64,000 bases of DNA from Bacteroidales bacterium (GCA_023667095.1 JAMPAT010000001.1:85706-149705), one strand, 5' to 3'. Positions 46,310 to 56,540 are shown, counted from the first letter of the stretch. Made by a program: numbers and translations. Notes: generated from the letters alone by a model not told the origin.

Positions 46310-48601
46310 CTACAACACCACTATTTCATCAACAATCAGAAAAGCATAGAAACCTGCAGCCGGATGCCATTCAGGCAAGACAGGGTTGCAGGAACGTACC
46401 CGTACATATCTTGCATCTGTCCCGGGAAAATCAAGCGCATAAGTCCTGATTCCGTCAGGAACATCCTGTCCCTCAGCCTCATATTCCACGCAGGCCACCT
46501 CTTCAAAAGAGACACCGTCATCAGACAATGAGACAGAAAGGTCAGACGGCCCGAAATAATGTCCAGGCTTGTCCACATAGTACGATATCTCCACCCTGGA
46601 ATAGCGTTCATGGCTTTCTCCCATGTCTATTGTCACATCCACAGGTGACTGCCATCCGGACCATTTTCCTGATGCCACCGTATGGGCATCACCGTGTATT
46701 CCGTCCGTAAGCCCTTCCAAGGCATTGGAGGAATATGACGGATGCGGAGGGATATTCAATATCACATCCTTGCCGAAAGCCTTATGCTCCCTGAAAACGA
46801 TTTCAGTCCCTAAAGGCTTCCCGTCCCTGAGCACAGCAGCCCGGAAAGTGCAGCCATGGCTGATTTCCACAGGTGCATCATAAAGGAGAGCCATGTCCGC
46901 AGGAACATATTCATGCCATCCCTCAGTAACCGCATCATCACCGGCAACGGCATTGTCAGGCCTGTCCGCAACAGCATAGGGTTCTGAACCGTCAAGCGTA
47001 TAATATACCGGAACATCCCCGGCAGTTGAAAGGTCTACCATAAAGCTGTGCCCGGACTTGTGCACTGATGCCGTAACTCCACGCACTGCAGGACAATAGC
47101 CATATCCTGACTCTCCATACATTTCAAGCATACGGTCAAGGTTTCCCAGGAACCTGCGGTAATCCTTGGCATCCCGTCCGCACCACTGCACCTCACTCAG
47201 TGCAGCCAGCCTCGGTAGCAGCATATATTCAAGTGTCTTCCCGTCATGGACATGCTCAGTCCACAGGTTGGCCTGCACACCTATTATATGCCTGGCAACA
47301 TCAGCAGTGAGCGAATCCGGGACAGGCTCATAGGAATAGACCTGCTCTATAGGAAGATACCTCCCTGCCCCAGGCTCACCGTCATCCGTACCCTGGCGAT
47401 AGTCAAAATACATGTTCTGCCAAGGTGTCATTATTGCATCATGTCCGGACTCAGCAGCCTTGATGCCTCCTTCTGTTCCTCTCCATGACATGACAGTCAC
47501 ACCGTCAGAGACTCCACCCTCGAGGATTTCATCCCATCCGATTGCCTTTCTCCCGTGCAAGGCAAGGTAATCCTGTACCTGCTGCATGAAATATGACTGA
47601 AGATATTGTCCGGCCGTAAATTCACCGTCATCTTCCAGGGCGAGGGCAGCAGCCATTGCTGAGCAATCTGCACAGGACTCCCACCGCACCTTCGGACATT
47701 CATCACCTCCTATATGTATATATTGTGAAGGGAAAAGTTCCATGACTTCATCCAGTACGCCTTTGACAAAAGAGTATGTAGTCTCCTTTCCGGGGCAAAG
47801 GACATCATCCGATATTCCCCACCGTCCATTCCATATGGCATATGGCCCTCCGGTACAGCCAAGATGAGGATATGCGGCAAGGGCACCGAGCATGTGTCCA
47901 GGCATGTCAATCTCAGGTATCACTGTTATTCCCCTCGCCTGTGCATACTGGACAATCTCCCTTATGTCCTCTCCTGAATAATACTGCCCTGCCGAACCCT
48001 CCTGGACAAGCAGAGGATATTTCTTTATCTCCAGCCTCCATCCCTGGTCGTCTGTCAGATGCAGATGAAGGACGTTCAGCTTGTGAAGCTCAAGGATGTC
48101 AATATACCTTTTCACCTCTTCTACAGTAAAGAAATGGCGGCTCACATCAAGGTGCATCCCCCTGTAGCTGAATCGCGGGCCGTCCTCAACCGTACAGCAA
48201 GGTACAGCAGGCAACAGCTGCCGCAAAGTCTGCACGGCATAGATGAAGCCATGGAGTTCCGGAGCCTTGACGGAAATCCCGTCATGATCCACGCTCAGGC
48301 GATAATGCTCAAAAGGAATCCTCCTGTCCAGTTCAAATATGACAGAAGCATCTTTCCTGCATCCCGCCATGCATCCACGATCTCCCCATAGCCTCTGTAT
48401 GGCCTCGCGTCCAAGACTGTCAACCCCGGGAGCGATCCACCAGGAGGCATCCTCTGCATTGAAAAAACCGTGATGCAGCCTTACTTTCTCCGGGCAAGGT
48501 ATGACTGGAAAAATTCTATCTCCACCAGGACATGGCTCCGCAGCCCTGCATGAACAGACAAAGACAACAGGCAGAAGAATATGCAGGAAAGAGACTCTCA
48601 T
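46310..48601 (-). CDS. GH20 beta-N-acetylhexosaminidase
   Basis: A 763-residue exported enzyme releasing terminal beta-GlcNAc or beta-GalNAc by substrate-assisted catalysis. Seen: an N-terminal GH20b domain, FSYRGMHLDVSRHFF, NVLHLHLTDDQGWRLEIKKY, IPEIDMPGH, the catalytic D300-E301 pair in HIGGDECPKVRW, and MSWRGTEGGI. The C-terminal region (GKWSGWQSPVDVTIDMGESHE onward) is an F5/8-type discoidin-like carbohydrate-binding domain. The signal peptide (MRVSFLHILLPVVFVCSC) may be a lipoprotein signal. It is four bases downstream of the GDPD-DUF4855 gene. Confidence 0.95.
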   Translation of the reverse strand: MRVSFLHILLPVVFVCSCRAAEPCPGGDRIFPVIPCPEKVRLHHGFFNAEDASWWIAPGVDSLGREAIQRLWGDRGCMAGCRKDASVIFELDRRIPFEHYRLSVDHDGISVKAPELHGFIYAVQTLRQLLPAVPCCTVEDGPRFSYRGMHLDVSRHFFTVEEVKRYIDILELHKLNVLHLHLTDDQGWRLEIKKYPLLVQEGSAGQYYSGEDIREIVQYAQARGITVIPEIDMPGHMLGALAAYPHLGCTGGPYAIWNGRWGISDDVLCPGKETTYSFVKGVLDEVMELFPSQYIHIGGDECPKVRWESCADCSAMAAALALEDDGEFTAGQYLQSYFMQQVQDYLALHGRKAIGWDEILEGGVSDGVTVMSWRGTEGGIKAAESGHDAIMTPWQNMYFDYRQGTDDGEPGAGRYLPIEQVYSYEPVPDSLTADVARHIIGVQANLWTEHVHDGKTLEYMLLPRLAALSEVQWCGRDAKDYRRFLGNLDRMLEMYGESGYGYCPAVRGVTASVHKSGHSFMVDLSTAGDVPVYYTLDGSEPYAVADRPDNAVAGDDAVTEGWHEYVPADMALLYDAPVEISHGCTFRAAVLRDGKPLGTEIVFREHKAFGKDVILNIPPHPSYSSNALEGLTDGIHGDAHTVASGKWSGWQSPVDVTIDMGESHERYSRVEISYYVDKPGHYFGPSDLSVSLSDDGVSFEEVACVEYEAEGQDVPDGIRTYALDFPGTDARYVRVRSCNPVLPEWHPAAGFYAFLIVDEIVVL

Positions 48602-48605
48602 GACA

Positions 48606-50552
48606 CTATCTGTTTTCCTTAAGCATCTTCTTCCTCAGCGGCCTCTTGGCCACAAAGTCGCAGAAATCATAATAAAGGTCCCTGTCCTGCTGATTTTCAG
48701 ACTCTTTCAGGACATGCACCCCACGCGAGGAGACATAATATGCGATAGGAAGCTTTTCCCAGGAGCCGTATTTCCTATAGGCATCCATATAGCCCCTCAG
48801 GCGTCCTCCCATGCTCGGCTGACCGTCCGGACGCACCGCGACAGCCCTCTCGTCGAACTCCATTTCCATCGCCATACCATAGTTGAGTGCCCTTCTGCAG
48901 GCTTTTTCAAGCCTCTCCTCCGGAAGCCACGGATTGAAGAAATAATTTGGCTGATACCATGCAAAGTCAAAGTTCTTCTCTTTCCAGAGATTCCAGCCAG
49001 GGGCATTGTAATAAGGTATCCATGTAAGAGGGTAGCCTTTTGAATGCACATAACCTGATATACCCTCTATAAGGTTTCCTGAATCCGTGGTCTCCTCTGT
49101 CACATAATAGAAGCCGGCCAGTTCGATGTTCCTGTATCTGGCAGACTTGAACCTTTTAAGGACCTCGTCAATATACCATCTGCACGCTGCCAGACGGTCC
49201 TCTTCCTTGTCAAAGTCAGTGACCTTTCCGTCAAGCACACCCCAATATTTTGTTCCTCCTGTCCTGGAACCAGGATTTCTGTATCTGATCGGATTAGGCA
49301 CAGAAATTATGACCTGACGCTTATAGCCCGGATCACCAATACGCCCGGCAGTCTTGTCCACAGCCTTGTCAAGCGCGTCAAGACAGGCATCCTTTTCAAA
49401 ATAATAGTCAATCAGCTTAAGCCAGTCTGCCTGTACGGCTGCCGGGAAAATGCCTTTCTCATCCCTATGTCCAGGATCAAATGCGACCCTTTCTACCCTG
49501 TCCATGATCTGAAGGAAAAGGAATCCGTCAAAAAGCCAATGCTCCTTGCCGTCACGGTCAACATAGCTCACAAGTTCCTGCATCCAGTCCTCGTCATAAT
49601 ATTTTGAATGTCCTCCGCCGGCATATACAAGCACATAGTCAGAGGCACTGAGTTTCTTCAACTTAGGGTCTTTCTTTGCAGGCAGGGCCTCCGGATGCTT
49701 CATTTCACCGGGAAGAAGCTCCGGCACACCGTCCTCAGAAAGCACCTTGCGTGCAACATCAGGACAGTCTGTAGTCAGCTGGTCAATGCCCAGTGCAAGT
49801 ACACGTCTCATGTCCTCAGCCTTGTTCACAGTCCATGTATTCACACTGAACCCATGCTCACGTGCACGTTTCAGCCACATGGGCTCACCAAGAAGATGCT
49901 CAAAGTAAAGGTCAATGCCGTTCACCATATTGTCAAGAAGGTCCTCAAAGTCCACATTTACATTGAGGTACTGCACGGTAAACCCTGGAGCAGCCTCCGC
50001 CAGGAGACGGCACTGGCGGATATGGAACGAAATGAACATCACCTTGTCAGGAGAAAACATTCCGTATTTCTTGAGCTTTTCAATTGAAGCTGCCACAGCC
50101 CTGTCCTGCAGTTCCTCTGTAATATGCCCTTTCAGTTCAAAGACCAGCATAGGGAAGTCAGGCTGGGAAGAAGCATATTCCAGGAACTGGTCAACAGTCG
50201 GGATAGGCTCACCGTTCTCAAGGCGGTAGTCCGCAAAATCCGAATGCAGGCTATGGTCAATCCGCTTTCCGCCTATTGTCTCATCATGGAACACAAGCAG
50301 CTGTCCGTCTGCCGTCATGTTGACATCGAACTCCGTTCCCCAGAAACCGGCATGGTGAGCCGCCTTGAATGCAGCCAGGGAGTTCCGGGCATGGCCTCCA
50401 TCCTCACAGTTCCAATAGCCGCGGTGGGCAACGATTCCGACAGAAGAAGCATCTGCAGCCTTGTCCACAGCATTTGACTTTCCACGTCCCGCAACTATTG
50501 CCGGGAACATCATTCCGGCAGCTGCCAGGACAGATAAAATTCTTTTTGCCAT
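48606..50552 (-). CDS. GDPD and DUF4855 fusion protein
   Basis: A 648-residue exported protein (signal about 1-27) joining two domains. Residues 35-270 are a glycerophosphodiester phosphodiesterase barrel with VAHRGYW (H43, R44), GTEFDVN (E74, D76) and VFHDETIGG (H89, D90), all active-site positions present. Residues about 300-640 are DUF4855: YVLVYAGGGHSKYYDE, LFDGFLFLQIMD, YKRQVIISVPNP, RWYIDEV, LTWIPYYNAPGWNLW and MAMEMEFDERAV. A homologue of the second half is encoded at 40395-41614. DUF4855 is of unknown function. The fusion suggests one substrate is handled by both domains. It lies between GH89 and GH20. Confidence 0.9.
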   Translation of the reverse strand: MAKRILSVLAAAGMMFPAIVAGRGKSNAVDKAADASSVGIVAHRGYWNCEDGGHARNSLAAFKAAHHAGFWGTEFDVNMTADGQLLVFHDETIGGKRIDHSLHSDFADYRLENGEPIPTVDQFLEYASSQPDFPMLVFELKGHITEELQDRAVAASIEKLKKYGMFSPDKVMFISFHIRQCRLLAEAAPGFTVQYLNVNVDFEDLLDNMVNGIDLYFEHLLGEPMWLKRAREHGFSVNTWTVNKAEDMRRVLALGIDQLTTDCPDVARKVLSEDGVPELLPGEMKHPEALPAKKDPKLKKLSASDYVLVYAGGGHSKYYDEDWMQELVSYVDRDGKEHWLFDGFLFLQIMDRVERVAFDPGHRDEKGIFPAAVQADWLKLIDYYFEKDACLDALDKAVDKTAGRIGDPGYKRQVIISVPNPIRYRNPGSRTGGTKYWGVLDGKVTDFDKEEDRLAACRWYIDEVLKRFKSARYRNIELAGFYYVTEETTDSGNLIEGISGYVHSKGYPLTWIPYYNAPGWNLWKEKNFDFAWYQPNYFFNPWLPEERLEKACRRALNYGMAMEMEFDERAVAVRPDGQPSMGGRLRGYMDAYRKYGSWEKLPIAYYVSSRGVHVLKESENQQDRDLYYDFCDFVAKRPLRKKMLKENR

Positions 50553-50579
50553 AATATATAATTTTTTGTCATCAGGTAT

Positions 50580-52853
50580 CTAAAAGTTTCCACGCCATTT
50601 CCCATAAAACCGTCTGCAGGCCTCGATTTCGTCTCCGGAAGGCTCTACAGGATATATGTCATGCCCCTCAGTCCATGCTTTCTCAAAATCCAGGCATTCA
50701 GCCACAAAGGCCTCATAGTCAAAAGGCCTTACATCAGAAAGTGCAGAACGTTGGCCAGCATAGAACAGTTCAAGACGCCTGCGGTAGAAATCCTTGACAA
50801 GGCCAGACCAGTTCTTGCAGGCATAGTCATTAAGCCCGCTGCCAGGCACTCCCCAGAGAGTAACCTGTGTCTTGGCATTCCATTCATAGAGATTCCGTTC
50901 AGACTCGTCATTGCCATATGACTTTGCATCCTCAACCCATGGCCCGAGAAGGAATTCACGCCTTGTAGCCAGCAGACAGTCAACATCATCAGCCAGCTCA
51001 AGCACATTGTCAGCATACCGGGCAAAGCCCTCTGCGTCAGAGCTATAATAGCACTTCTGGGAATTATGGTGCATCATGTCAAGAAGTTCAAGGAGGCACT
51101 GACGGGTAACGTCAACAAGGTCATATCTGAATCCGTCGCTGCGCGTGAAGCCGTCCGCACACGCAATCATGCCGTCCCAGGCAGAGAGCAGGGAGTCAAG
51201 GCTGAAAAAATTGTGCGGCATCGCAAGTGAATCGGCGGAGCCGGCAAAGACAGGCCTCCCTGTCATGACAGACTGCCTTCCACCATCCGGATCAGAGTCA
51301 TTGGAATAGACAGAATGCAGCAGGCTTTCCCATGAACGTCTCACACAGGCTGAATCCGCACTGGATTCAGGAACCCCGTACCTGCATCTTATATAGTCCC
51401 CGAGGAACTCTTCCCTGTCAACAGGGCCATCCTGCCATATATTCTCAAACATAAGGGCAAAGATAAATGGATTCTGGCCTATCCCCTCCATTGTAAGTCC
51501 TATTCCCTGCATATTTCCGGCATCCGGATTGTGCAGAAGGGCATCAGGTTCACCGGACACAGCCTCTGAAGAGCCGCACAGGCATTGGCGTTGCCCGAAA
51601 TTCTGCAGCATGCACCATATCCACGGCTTGCCGTAAAAGGCCTTTGCACGCTTCCATACCGGTTTCATGTCTGCAAAAAGGTCAAGAACAATCATCCTGT
51701 CATCAGGCACAGCACCTAACAGGGCCTCTATCTGGGCATCTCTCCAGAAATCTGCCTGATGGTAGAACAGCCAGGCCTGCATCAGCCAAACTGCCTCAGG
51801 ATCTGCTGCCGCCATTCCATCGTAGACGACCTTCGACATTGCTGCAAGATATCCCGGGTCATCAGACGGCGGAAGGTTTTCATTGAATGTATCGGCACTG
51901 TAGAAATGGTTCGTGCCGTATATTTCTGTCTGCCTCCTGATGAACATTTCAGCAATCTTGCTGAACATCTCTTCTGAAGGGTCAAGGATAGTGACTTCCG
52001 GATAGTCAAGCCAGGTTGTCCTGTTGACTTTTACATCAGGAAACCTTGAGCTGAATGATGGAGGGACATGACCTGTAAAGGCCGGCAGCACTGGAGTCAT
52101 TCCGAGAGAACGTTCCCTGCCAAGAATAAATCGCTGGAGTTCTTCATGCGCATCTATGAAAGACTGGGGAAGCGGTCCTCCCCACCCGTCCAGGTTGCCC
52201 ATCCAGAACCAGTTGAAAAAGGCAGGTCCGCTGAAAAAGTCCGCCAGTTCCTCATCCGTAAATCCAAGTTCCCTGTACACCTGCTGCCAGACAGTATTCT
52301 GTCCTGTGAGGGCAAGAGGCATGTTTATGCCGTTCATTGCCATGAAATCTATCTCTTCCTGCCAGCGTTCCCGGTCCCACCAGCTCAGGGAATAGTTGAA
52401 TGTGCAGTAATTGAGATTGTACCTGTATCTATATGGCGAGCTTTTCTCCACCCTGCCCTGCGGAAGCGGCAGCTCTGCCGGGAGCGATGTATTCTTGCCG
52501 CACCAGCTGTCATGCCAGCCGCACCATGTCCTGAGATATGAATGCAGGGCACTGGCCACACTCACACCGTCATTTCCCTCCAGGACAATCCTGCCGTCCG
52601 GGGAAGCATAGTAGGCAAACCAGTCACGCCCATCTTTCTGTAAAGGTGTGACTATGACCTCAAATTCACGGGCATGTACACCTGTCACCCTTTTGACGAG
52701 GGCCTTGGCCGCCTGCTGCTGTTCTGACGGGCTGTATTCAGACTTAAGGCACCTTCCTGGGTCATCTGTCCCACATGAGCACAATTGCAGCAAAGCAAGG
52801 GATACCGCACAGAACCATGCAATGCGCATACGGAGCATATCTAAAGTCACCAT
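50580..52853 (-). CDS. GH89 alpha-N-acetylglucosaminidase
   Basis: A 757-residue enzyme of the NAGLU/GH89 family that removes terminal alpha-linked GlcNAc, as found on gastric mucin or heparan-type chains. Seen: RYNLNYCTFNYSLSWWDRE, the FMAMNGINMPLALTGQ motif, FFNWFWMGNLDGWGGPLP, ADTFNE carrying a catalytic Glu near residue 325, and the second catalytic region TMEGIGQNPF. The lipobox is near LQLCSC. ATG 52853, 52838 and 52829 are all possible starts; the last gives the tightest signal. It is coupled to the NAGPA-type gene upstream (7 bp). Confidence 0.95.
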   Translation of the reverse strand: MVTLDMLRMRIAWFCAVSLALLQLCSCGTDDPGRCLKSEYSPSEQQQAAKALVKRVTGVHAREFEVIVTPLQKDGRDWFAYYASPDGRIVLEGNDGVSVASALHSYLRTWCGWHDSWCGKNTSLPAELPLPQGRVEKSSPYRYRYNLNYCTFNYSLSWWDRERWQEEIDFMAMNGINMPLALTGQNTVWQQVYRELGFTDEELADFFSGPAFFNWFWMGNLDGWGGPLPQSFIDAHEELQRFILGRERSLGMTPVLPAFTGHVPPSFSSRFPDVKVNRTTWLDYPEVTILDPSEEMFSKIAEMFIRRQTEIYGTNHFYSADTFNENLPPSDDPGYLAAMSKVVYDGMAAADPEAVWLMQAWLFYHQADFWRDAQIEALLGAVPDDRMIVLDLFADMKPVWKRAKAFYGKPWIWCMLQNFGQRQCLCGSSEAVSGEPDALLHNPDAGNMQGIGLTMEGIGQNPFIFALMFENIWQDGPVDREEFLGDYIRCRYGVPESSADSACVRRSWESLLHSVYSNDSDPDGGRQSVMTGRPVFAGSADSLAMPHNFFSLDSLLSAWDGMIACADGFTRSDGFRYDLVDVTRQCLLELLDMMHHNSQKCYYSSDAEGFARYADNVLELADDVDCLLATRREFLLGPWVEDAKSYGNDESERNLYEWNAKTQVTLWGVPGSGLNDYACKNWSGLVKDFYRRRLELFYAGQRSALSDVRPFDYEAFVAECLDFEKAWTEGHDIYPVEPSGDEIEACRRFYGKWRGNF

Positions 52854-52860
52854 TACAAAA

Positions 52861-54246
52861 TCACTTTTTCGCAAAAAATCCTATTGTAGACCAGACAGGC
52901 CTGTTTCCGCCTGTGGTAATGTCGTTTACATGCGTAGAGCCGACCATCATTCCTGTAGAGCCTCCTCCGTCAAGGTTGACGGCAGCCTTGCACCCAAGCC
53001 CTTTCATAATCATGGCAAGCTCAGTAAGGGTCGCCCCCTGGCTTCTGTCATACCTTCCGTCACATACAAAGAGAATTATCTTCCCGTCAGCGGTGTATCC
53101 TACAGCCGTCCTGTCCGGTGATAGCCCCGCATTGAAGATATCGTAAGGTATCATCTCGTAGTTATGCAGATAATATTCATCATATCCGGCAAACTGTACA
53201 TTCTTTTCAGACAGAGTGAAGTCAAGCGGACATTTCCCGTCATACAGTAGGACAGGCCCTGCACTCAGGGCATATTCAGGAGTCCAGGATATGCTTTCCG
53301 AAGGATAGTCAGCCGACACATTCCCATACATTTCCTCCCCGATGACAGACGGCAGGGGACGGTCAAAGAACCAGTTCCTTGAACCTCCCACCCAATATAC
53401 TGCCGGTTTCCCGTTCCTGTCAACCCCGAAACATCCCCTCGTTGCATGATAATAGTTGTCATATTCAGGATGCCCGGCACGCAGGGAGCCGCGATAGTCT
53501 GACACATATCCCGACTGCACACCCTTCAATGCAAGAAAGCCAAGATTGCCTCCGGCAAGGAAATATGCCCCGTTGGTAAGCACATGGCAGTCGCCGGCCT
53601 CCTCTGCCTGACGGTCAATCGTCTTCAGGCCGTCCGGAAGCAGTACCCTCAGCTCCACATCACCTTTCGACATGTCGGCAACCGCATACCATGCATTCAA
53701 TGGACGGCCGTTGAGAGGCGTAGCTGTAGAATAGACCTGTACTGACTCAGGAAGCCCGTCATAGCTGAGCCTTGTCCAGCTGAGCGCTACAGGTTCCGGC
53801 TCCTTGCCCAAGCTGCACTTTACGGCATCGCTGTAATATATTTCTTCCCCTGTGCTTATATATGCCCTGAACCAGTATGTCTTGCCATAGTCCAGGACCG
53901 CATTGGAAATTACCTGCATCTCCTCCCTGCTCCTGTAGCTGAGCCTTGGACCTGCCTGGTGGCTGTCCTCAATTGTCGGAGAGCCTTCTGTATTCCAGCA
54001 GACACCGCACTCAGGCTTAGGAAAGGAGTCATAGTCTTTCTCATTGTACAGTACAGAATAGTCCACTGCAACTGACACAGGTGTAGATTTCACACCGGCT
54101 ATGACGGCAGAAGCCTTGGCCGGCCTGTCAGGTTCTACAGTTACCGGGCCACCAGGAACTTTTACCGGCTGCCGGGAATCCGGTTTCTGGCATGAGACCA
54201 TGGCGCACAGGGACACGATGGCTGCCAGAATCTTATGGGTAATCAT
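52861..54246 (-). CDS. Phosphodiester glycosidase (NAGPA-type) lipoprotein
   Basis: A 461-residue lipoprotein (signal ends CAMVSC) with a C-terminal NAGPA domain, the family of the lysosomal uncovering enzyme that hydrolyses GlcNAc-1-phosphodiesters. Seen: VLTNGAYFLAGGNLG, GCFGVDRNGKPAVYWVGG, SAGPVLLYDGK, RTAVGYTADGKIILFVCDGR and the signature NLDGGGSTGMM about 35 residues before the end. The N-terminal 150 residues (Ig-like, with AFDGL-type strands) precede it. It is encoded just upstream of GH89, so both would act on a GlcNAc-containing phosphodiester or related chain. The start at 54246 is fixed by the signal. Confidence 0.9.
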   Translation of the reverse strand: MITHKILAAIVSLCAMVSCQKPDSRQPVKVPGGPVTVEPDRPAKASAVIAGVKSTPVSVAVDYSVLYNEKDYDSFPKPECGVCWNTEGSPTIEDSHQAGPRLSYRSREEMQVISNAVLDYGKTYWFRAYISTGEEIYYSDAVKCSLGKEPEPVALSWTRLSYDGLPESVQVYSTATPLNGRPLNAWYAVADMSKGDVELRVLLPDGLKTIDRQAEEAGDCHVLTNGAYFLAGGNLGFLALKGVQSGYVSDYRGSLRAGHPEYDNYYHATRGCFGVDRNGKPAVYWVGGSRNWFFDRPLPSVIGEEMYGNVSADYPSESISWTPEYALSAGPVLLYDGKCPLDFTLSEKNVQFAGYDEYYLHNYEMIPYDIFNAGLSPDRTAVGYTADGKIILFVCDGRYDRSQGATLTELAMIMKGLGCKAAVNLDGGGSTGMMVGSTHVNDITTGGNRPVWSTIGFFAKK

Positions 54247-54376
54247 ATCTTTTCTGCAAAAATCAATCAGTAAATATTCTTTCAAAAGGATGGCCGGATA
54301 CAGGAAACCATTGCCAGGAATCTGCCGGCCACCCTTTCACTTCAGGCGTTACTACTTAAGAATCAGCGTTTCACAG

Positions 54377-55411
54377 TTACTCCGCATAGTCAACAACAGT
54401 GTACTTCTCGATATCAATCTCGCCGAATGTCCACCTGTACCACCATGCCTCCTGTACATTAGCCTTTGCAATGGCAATATTCCATACCTTGAGTCTCCAG
54501 TATCTTGAGGCAGGCACGGCATCGTATGCAAACTCAATCTCAGACAGGAGGTTGACGCCATCCAGGCTTGTTATGTCCCTGTAATTGTCATCAATTGTAC
54601 CGACAAGTTCCCAATTGCTCCAGTCACCCACAGCTGGATCAGTTGCAACAAACTCCCTTGAAGCCTCACCGTACGAAGCCTCTATCTCTCCATCTCCCTT
54701 GTATGCATAGATTTCAATCTTGCCTACGTAACCATTGTTCTGTGTAGGAAGCCAATGAGGATGGAATACAAGCTTTGAAAGGGATGTCACTTCACCGAGG
54801 TCAAAGACAGGGGCTCCTGAATATTTCCCGTCAATTATAGACTGCGGCACAACCACACCGGCATCATTAGGATTCAGAATCATTCCGAAATATTTGTACG
54901 ATATGTACTTCTGCGTCTGTGTATCAAGTGACTCAGAACCGTCGAACATATACTCCAGCTTTACATTGTTGTCCTGGATTCTCCCGCGTGGATATGTCAG
55001 GTCATTGTCTGTCCCGAGAATCAGTGTAACCTTGTCCTTGTTGACTGCAGCCTTCCTGATCTGCTTTGCAGGCAGGATTACATAGTCAACGTCATCATAG
55101 CGGTCATTTACCGTGAATTTTGTCATCTTTGTAAGGTCTGCCTTGAAGCTTTCCAGAGCCGCATCATAGACAGCTCCATCGGCAAATGCGACACTTACAA
55201 CAGCAGAAGCAGGATCAGCCTCCATATCAGTTATAAGGAACTCGACCGTATGGCGTACATTGTCAACAGTACCCTCAACGACAGTCTGTCCAAGAGTTGC
55301 CTTGGCCGAAACAACAAGGCCTTCGACACGTGGCTGTTTCTCCTCCTTGCATGAGACAAGTACGGAAAGAAGTGCTGCAGATGCAGCAAACAAATAAAAT
55401 AAACGTTTCAT
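54377..55411 (-). CDS. SusE-like surface glycan-binding lipoprotein, copy 2
   Basis: A 344-residue lipoprotein (signal ends VLVSC). Two Ig-like strands (VEGLVVSAKATLGQTVVEG, VDYVILPAKQIRKA) precede a C-terminal domain with SYKYFGMILNP, FDLGEVTSLSKLVFHPHW, IEIYAYKGDG and ASRYWRLKVWNIAI, resembling discoidin/DUF5000-type modules found after SusD. It is a clear paralogue of the protein encoded immediately upstream (55459-56517). Probable outer-surface binding protein of PUL 3. Confidence 0.75.
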   Translation of the reverse strand: MKRLFYLFAASAALLSVLVSCKEEKQPRVEGLVVSAKATLGQTVVEGTVDNVRHTVEFLITDMEADPASAVVSVAFADGAVYDAALESFKADLTKMTKFTVNDRYDDVDYVILPAKQIRKAAVNKDKVTLILGTDNDLTYPRGRIQDNNVKLEYMFDGSESLDTQTQKYISYKYFGMILNPNDAGVVVPQSIIDGKYSGAPVFDLGEVTSLSKLVFHPHWLPTQNNGYVGKIEIYAYKGDGEIEASYGEASREFVATDPAVGDWSNWELVGTIDDNYRDITSLDGVNLLSEIEFAYDAVPASRYWRLKVWNIAIAKANVQEAWWYRWTFGEIDIEKYTVVDYAE

Positions 55412-55458
55412 AATTATTTAGTTAGTGTTGATATTCCCATTATTGGGACAAATCCAGG

Positions 55459-56517
55459 CTATAGTGTATAAGCTTCAATATCAAGTTCAGAGAAGGTAAA
55501 CCTGTGTCCCCACGCATCTGCCGAATCATCATAGTACATGGCATTGTTCACAATAGTGAATCTCCAGTAACGGGAGACAGGGGCATTCCCATCCTGAAAT
55601 TCTATCCATGTTGCAACTTCGGCGTCCGGATTGTTCCTCTTGTCATGTGCATCTATCGTCCCGACAAGTTCCCATCTGTCCCATGCTCCCACGGATGGGT
55701 CATTTACAATGTACTCACGCGGGCGTCCCTCTGCTGCATTGGCAGAGATAATGTCATTGCCCCTATAGGCATAGACTTTAATCATGGCTGAATGGTTATA
55801 ATGGGTATTCTCCCAATATGGCCAGAATGTGAGTTTCTTCAGGCACACATCATCTGCCATGTCAAGCGTAAACGCTCCGGAATAGCCGGCCTCCTTGAGA
55901 TATTCCGGGACATCACCGTTGGCACCGTTCAGGATTGCACCGAAATATTTGTACCCGGCATCTCCATAGCCTTTCCAGGAAGTCACCCGTTTCCCGTCAA
56001 GCAGATAAGGAAACGCGATATTTGCAGGATCAGCCATATAGCTTTTCGGATACGGGCTGTCACCGTCCAGGCCGAAAAGTCCCTTCATGTTGTCTTTATT
56101 GACCTCGAATGAAGTTGCCATTGCCGCAGTGACAGTATAGGTGACATCCTCCTGGAGGTTGTTAACTGTGAATGAGAAAGGCTTGGTCAGGTCGGCAATC
56201 ATTTCTTCCCTGGTCTCCCCGACAAGAATTGCCCTTTCTGCAAATTCGATATTGAGCCTGATATTTTTCAAATCGACAATCTTGTCAAATGTCAGTCTGA
56301 TGGTCTTCATGGAATTGTCTACCGTATTCTCCGCAAGGCTCGCTACAGCGACAGCCTCTGACCCGTCATATACCCTTTCGCCTGTCGCCGTCACTGTATA
56401 GACAAGATTGGTAAGTGGATGAAGCGGTATGTACTCGCTGAATTTGGCTTCCTTGTCACAGGACACCAGCCCAAAGAAGACAAAGGCAACTGCTAAAGTC
56501 AAATATATTTTCTTCAT
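55459..56517 (-). CDS. SusE-like surface glycan-binding lipoprotein, copy 1
   Basis: A 352-residue lipoprotein (signal MKKIYLTLAVAFVFFGLVSC). It has the same design as copy 2: N-terminal Ig-like strands (FSFTVNNLQEDVTYTVTAAM), then YKYFGAILNGANG, LDMADDVCLKKLTFWPYW, IKVYAYRGND, WDRWELVGTIDA and VSRYWRFTIVNNAM. The pair must result from duplication within the operon. It starts at ATG 56517, 23 bp after SusD. Confidence 0.75.
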   Translation of the reverse strand: MKKIYLTLAVAFVFFGLVSCDKEAKFSEYIPLHPLTNLVYTVTATGERVYDGSEAVAVASLAENTVDNSMKTIRLTFDKIVDLKNIRLNIEFAERAILVGETREEMIADLTKPFSFTVNNLQEDVTYTVTAAMATSFEVNKDNMKGLFGLDGDSPYPKSYMADPANIAFPYLLDGKRVTSWKGYGDAGYKYFGAILNGANGDVPEYLKEAGYSGAFTLDMADDVCLKKLTFWPYWENTHYNHSAMIKVYAYRGNDIISANAAEGRPREYIVNDPSVGAWDRWELVGTIDAHDKRNNPDAEVATWIEFQDGNAPVSRYWRFTIVNNAMYYDDSADAWGHRFTFSELDIEAYTL

Positions 56518-56540
56518 ATAGATGTGCGTTAAATCATATT

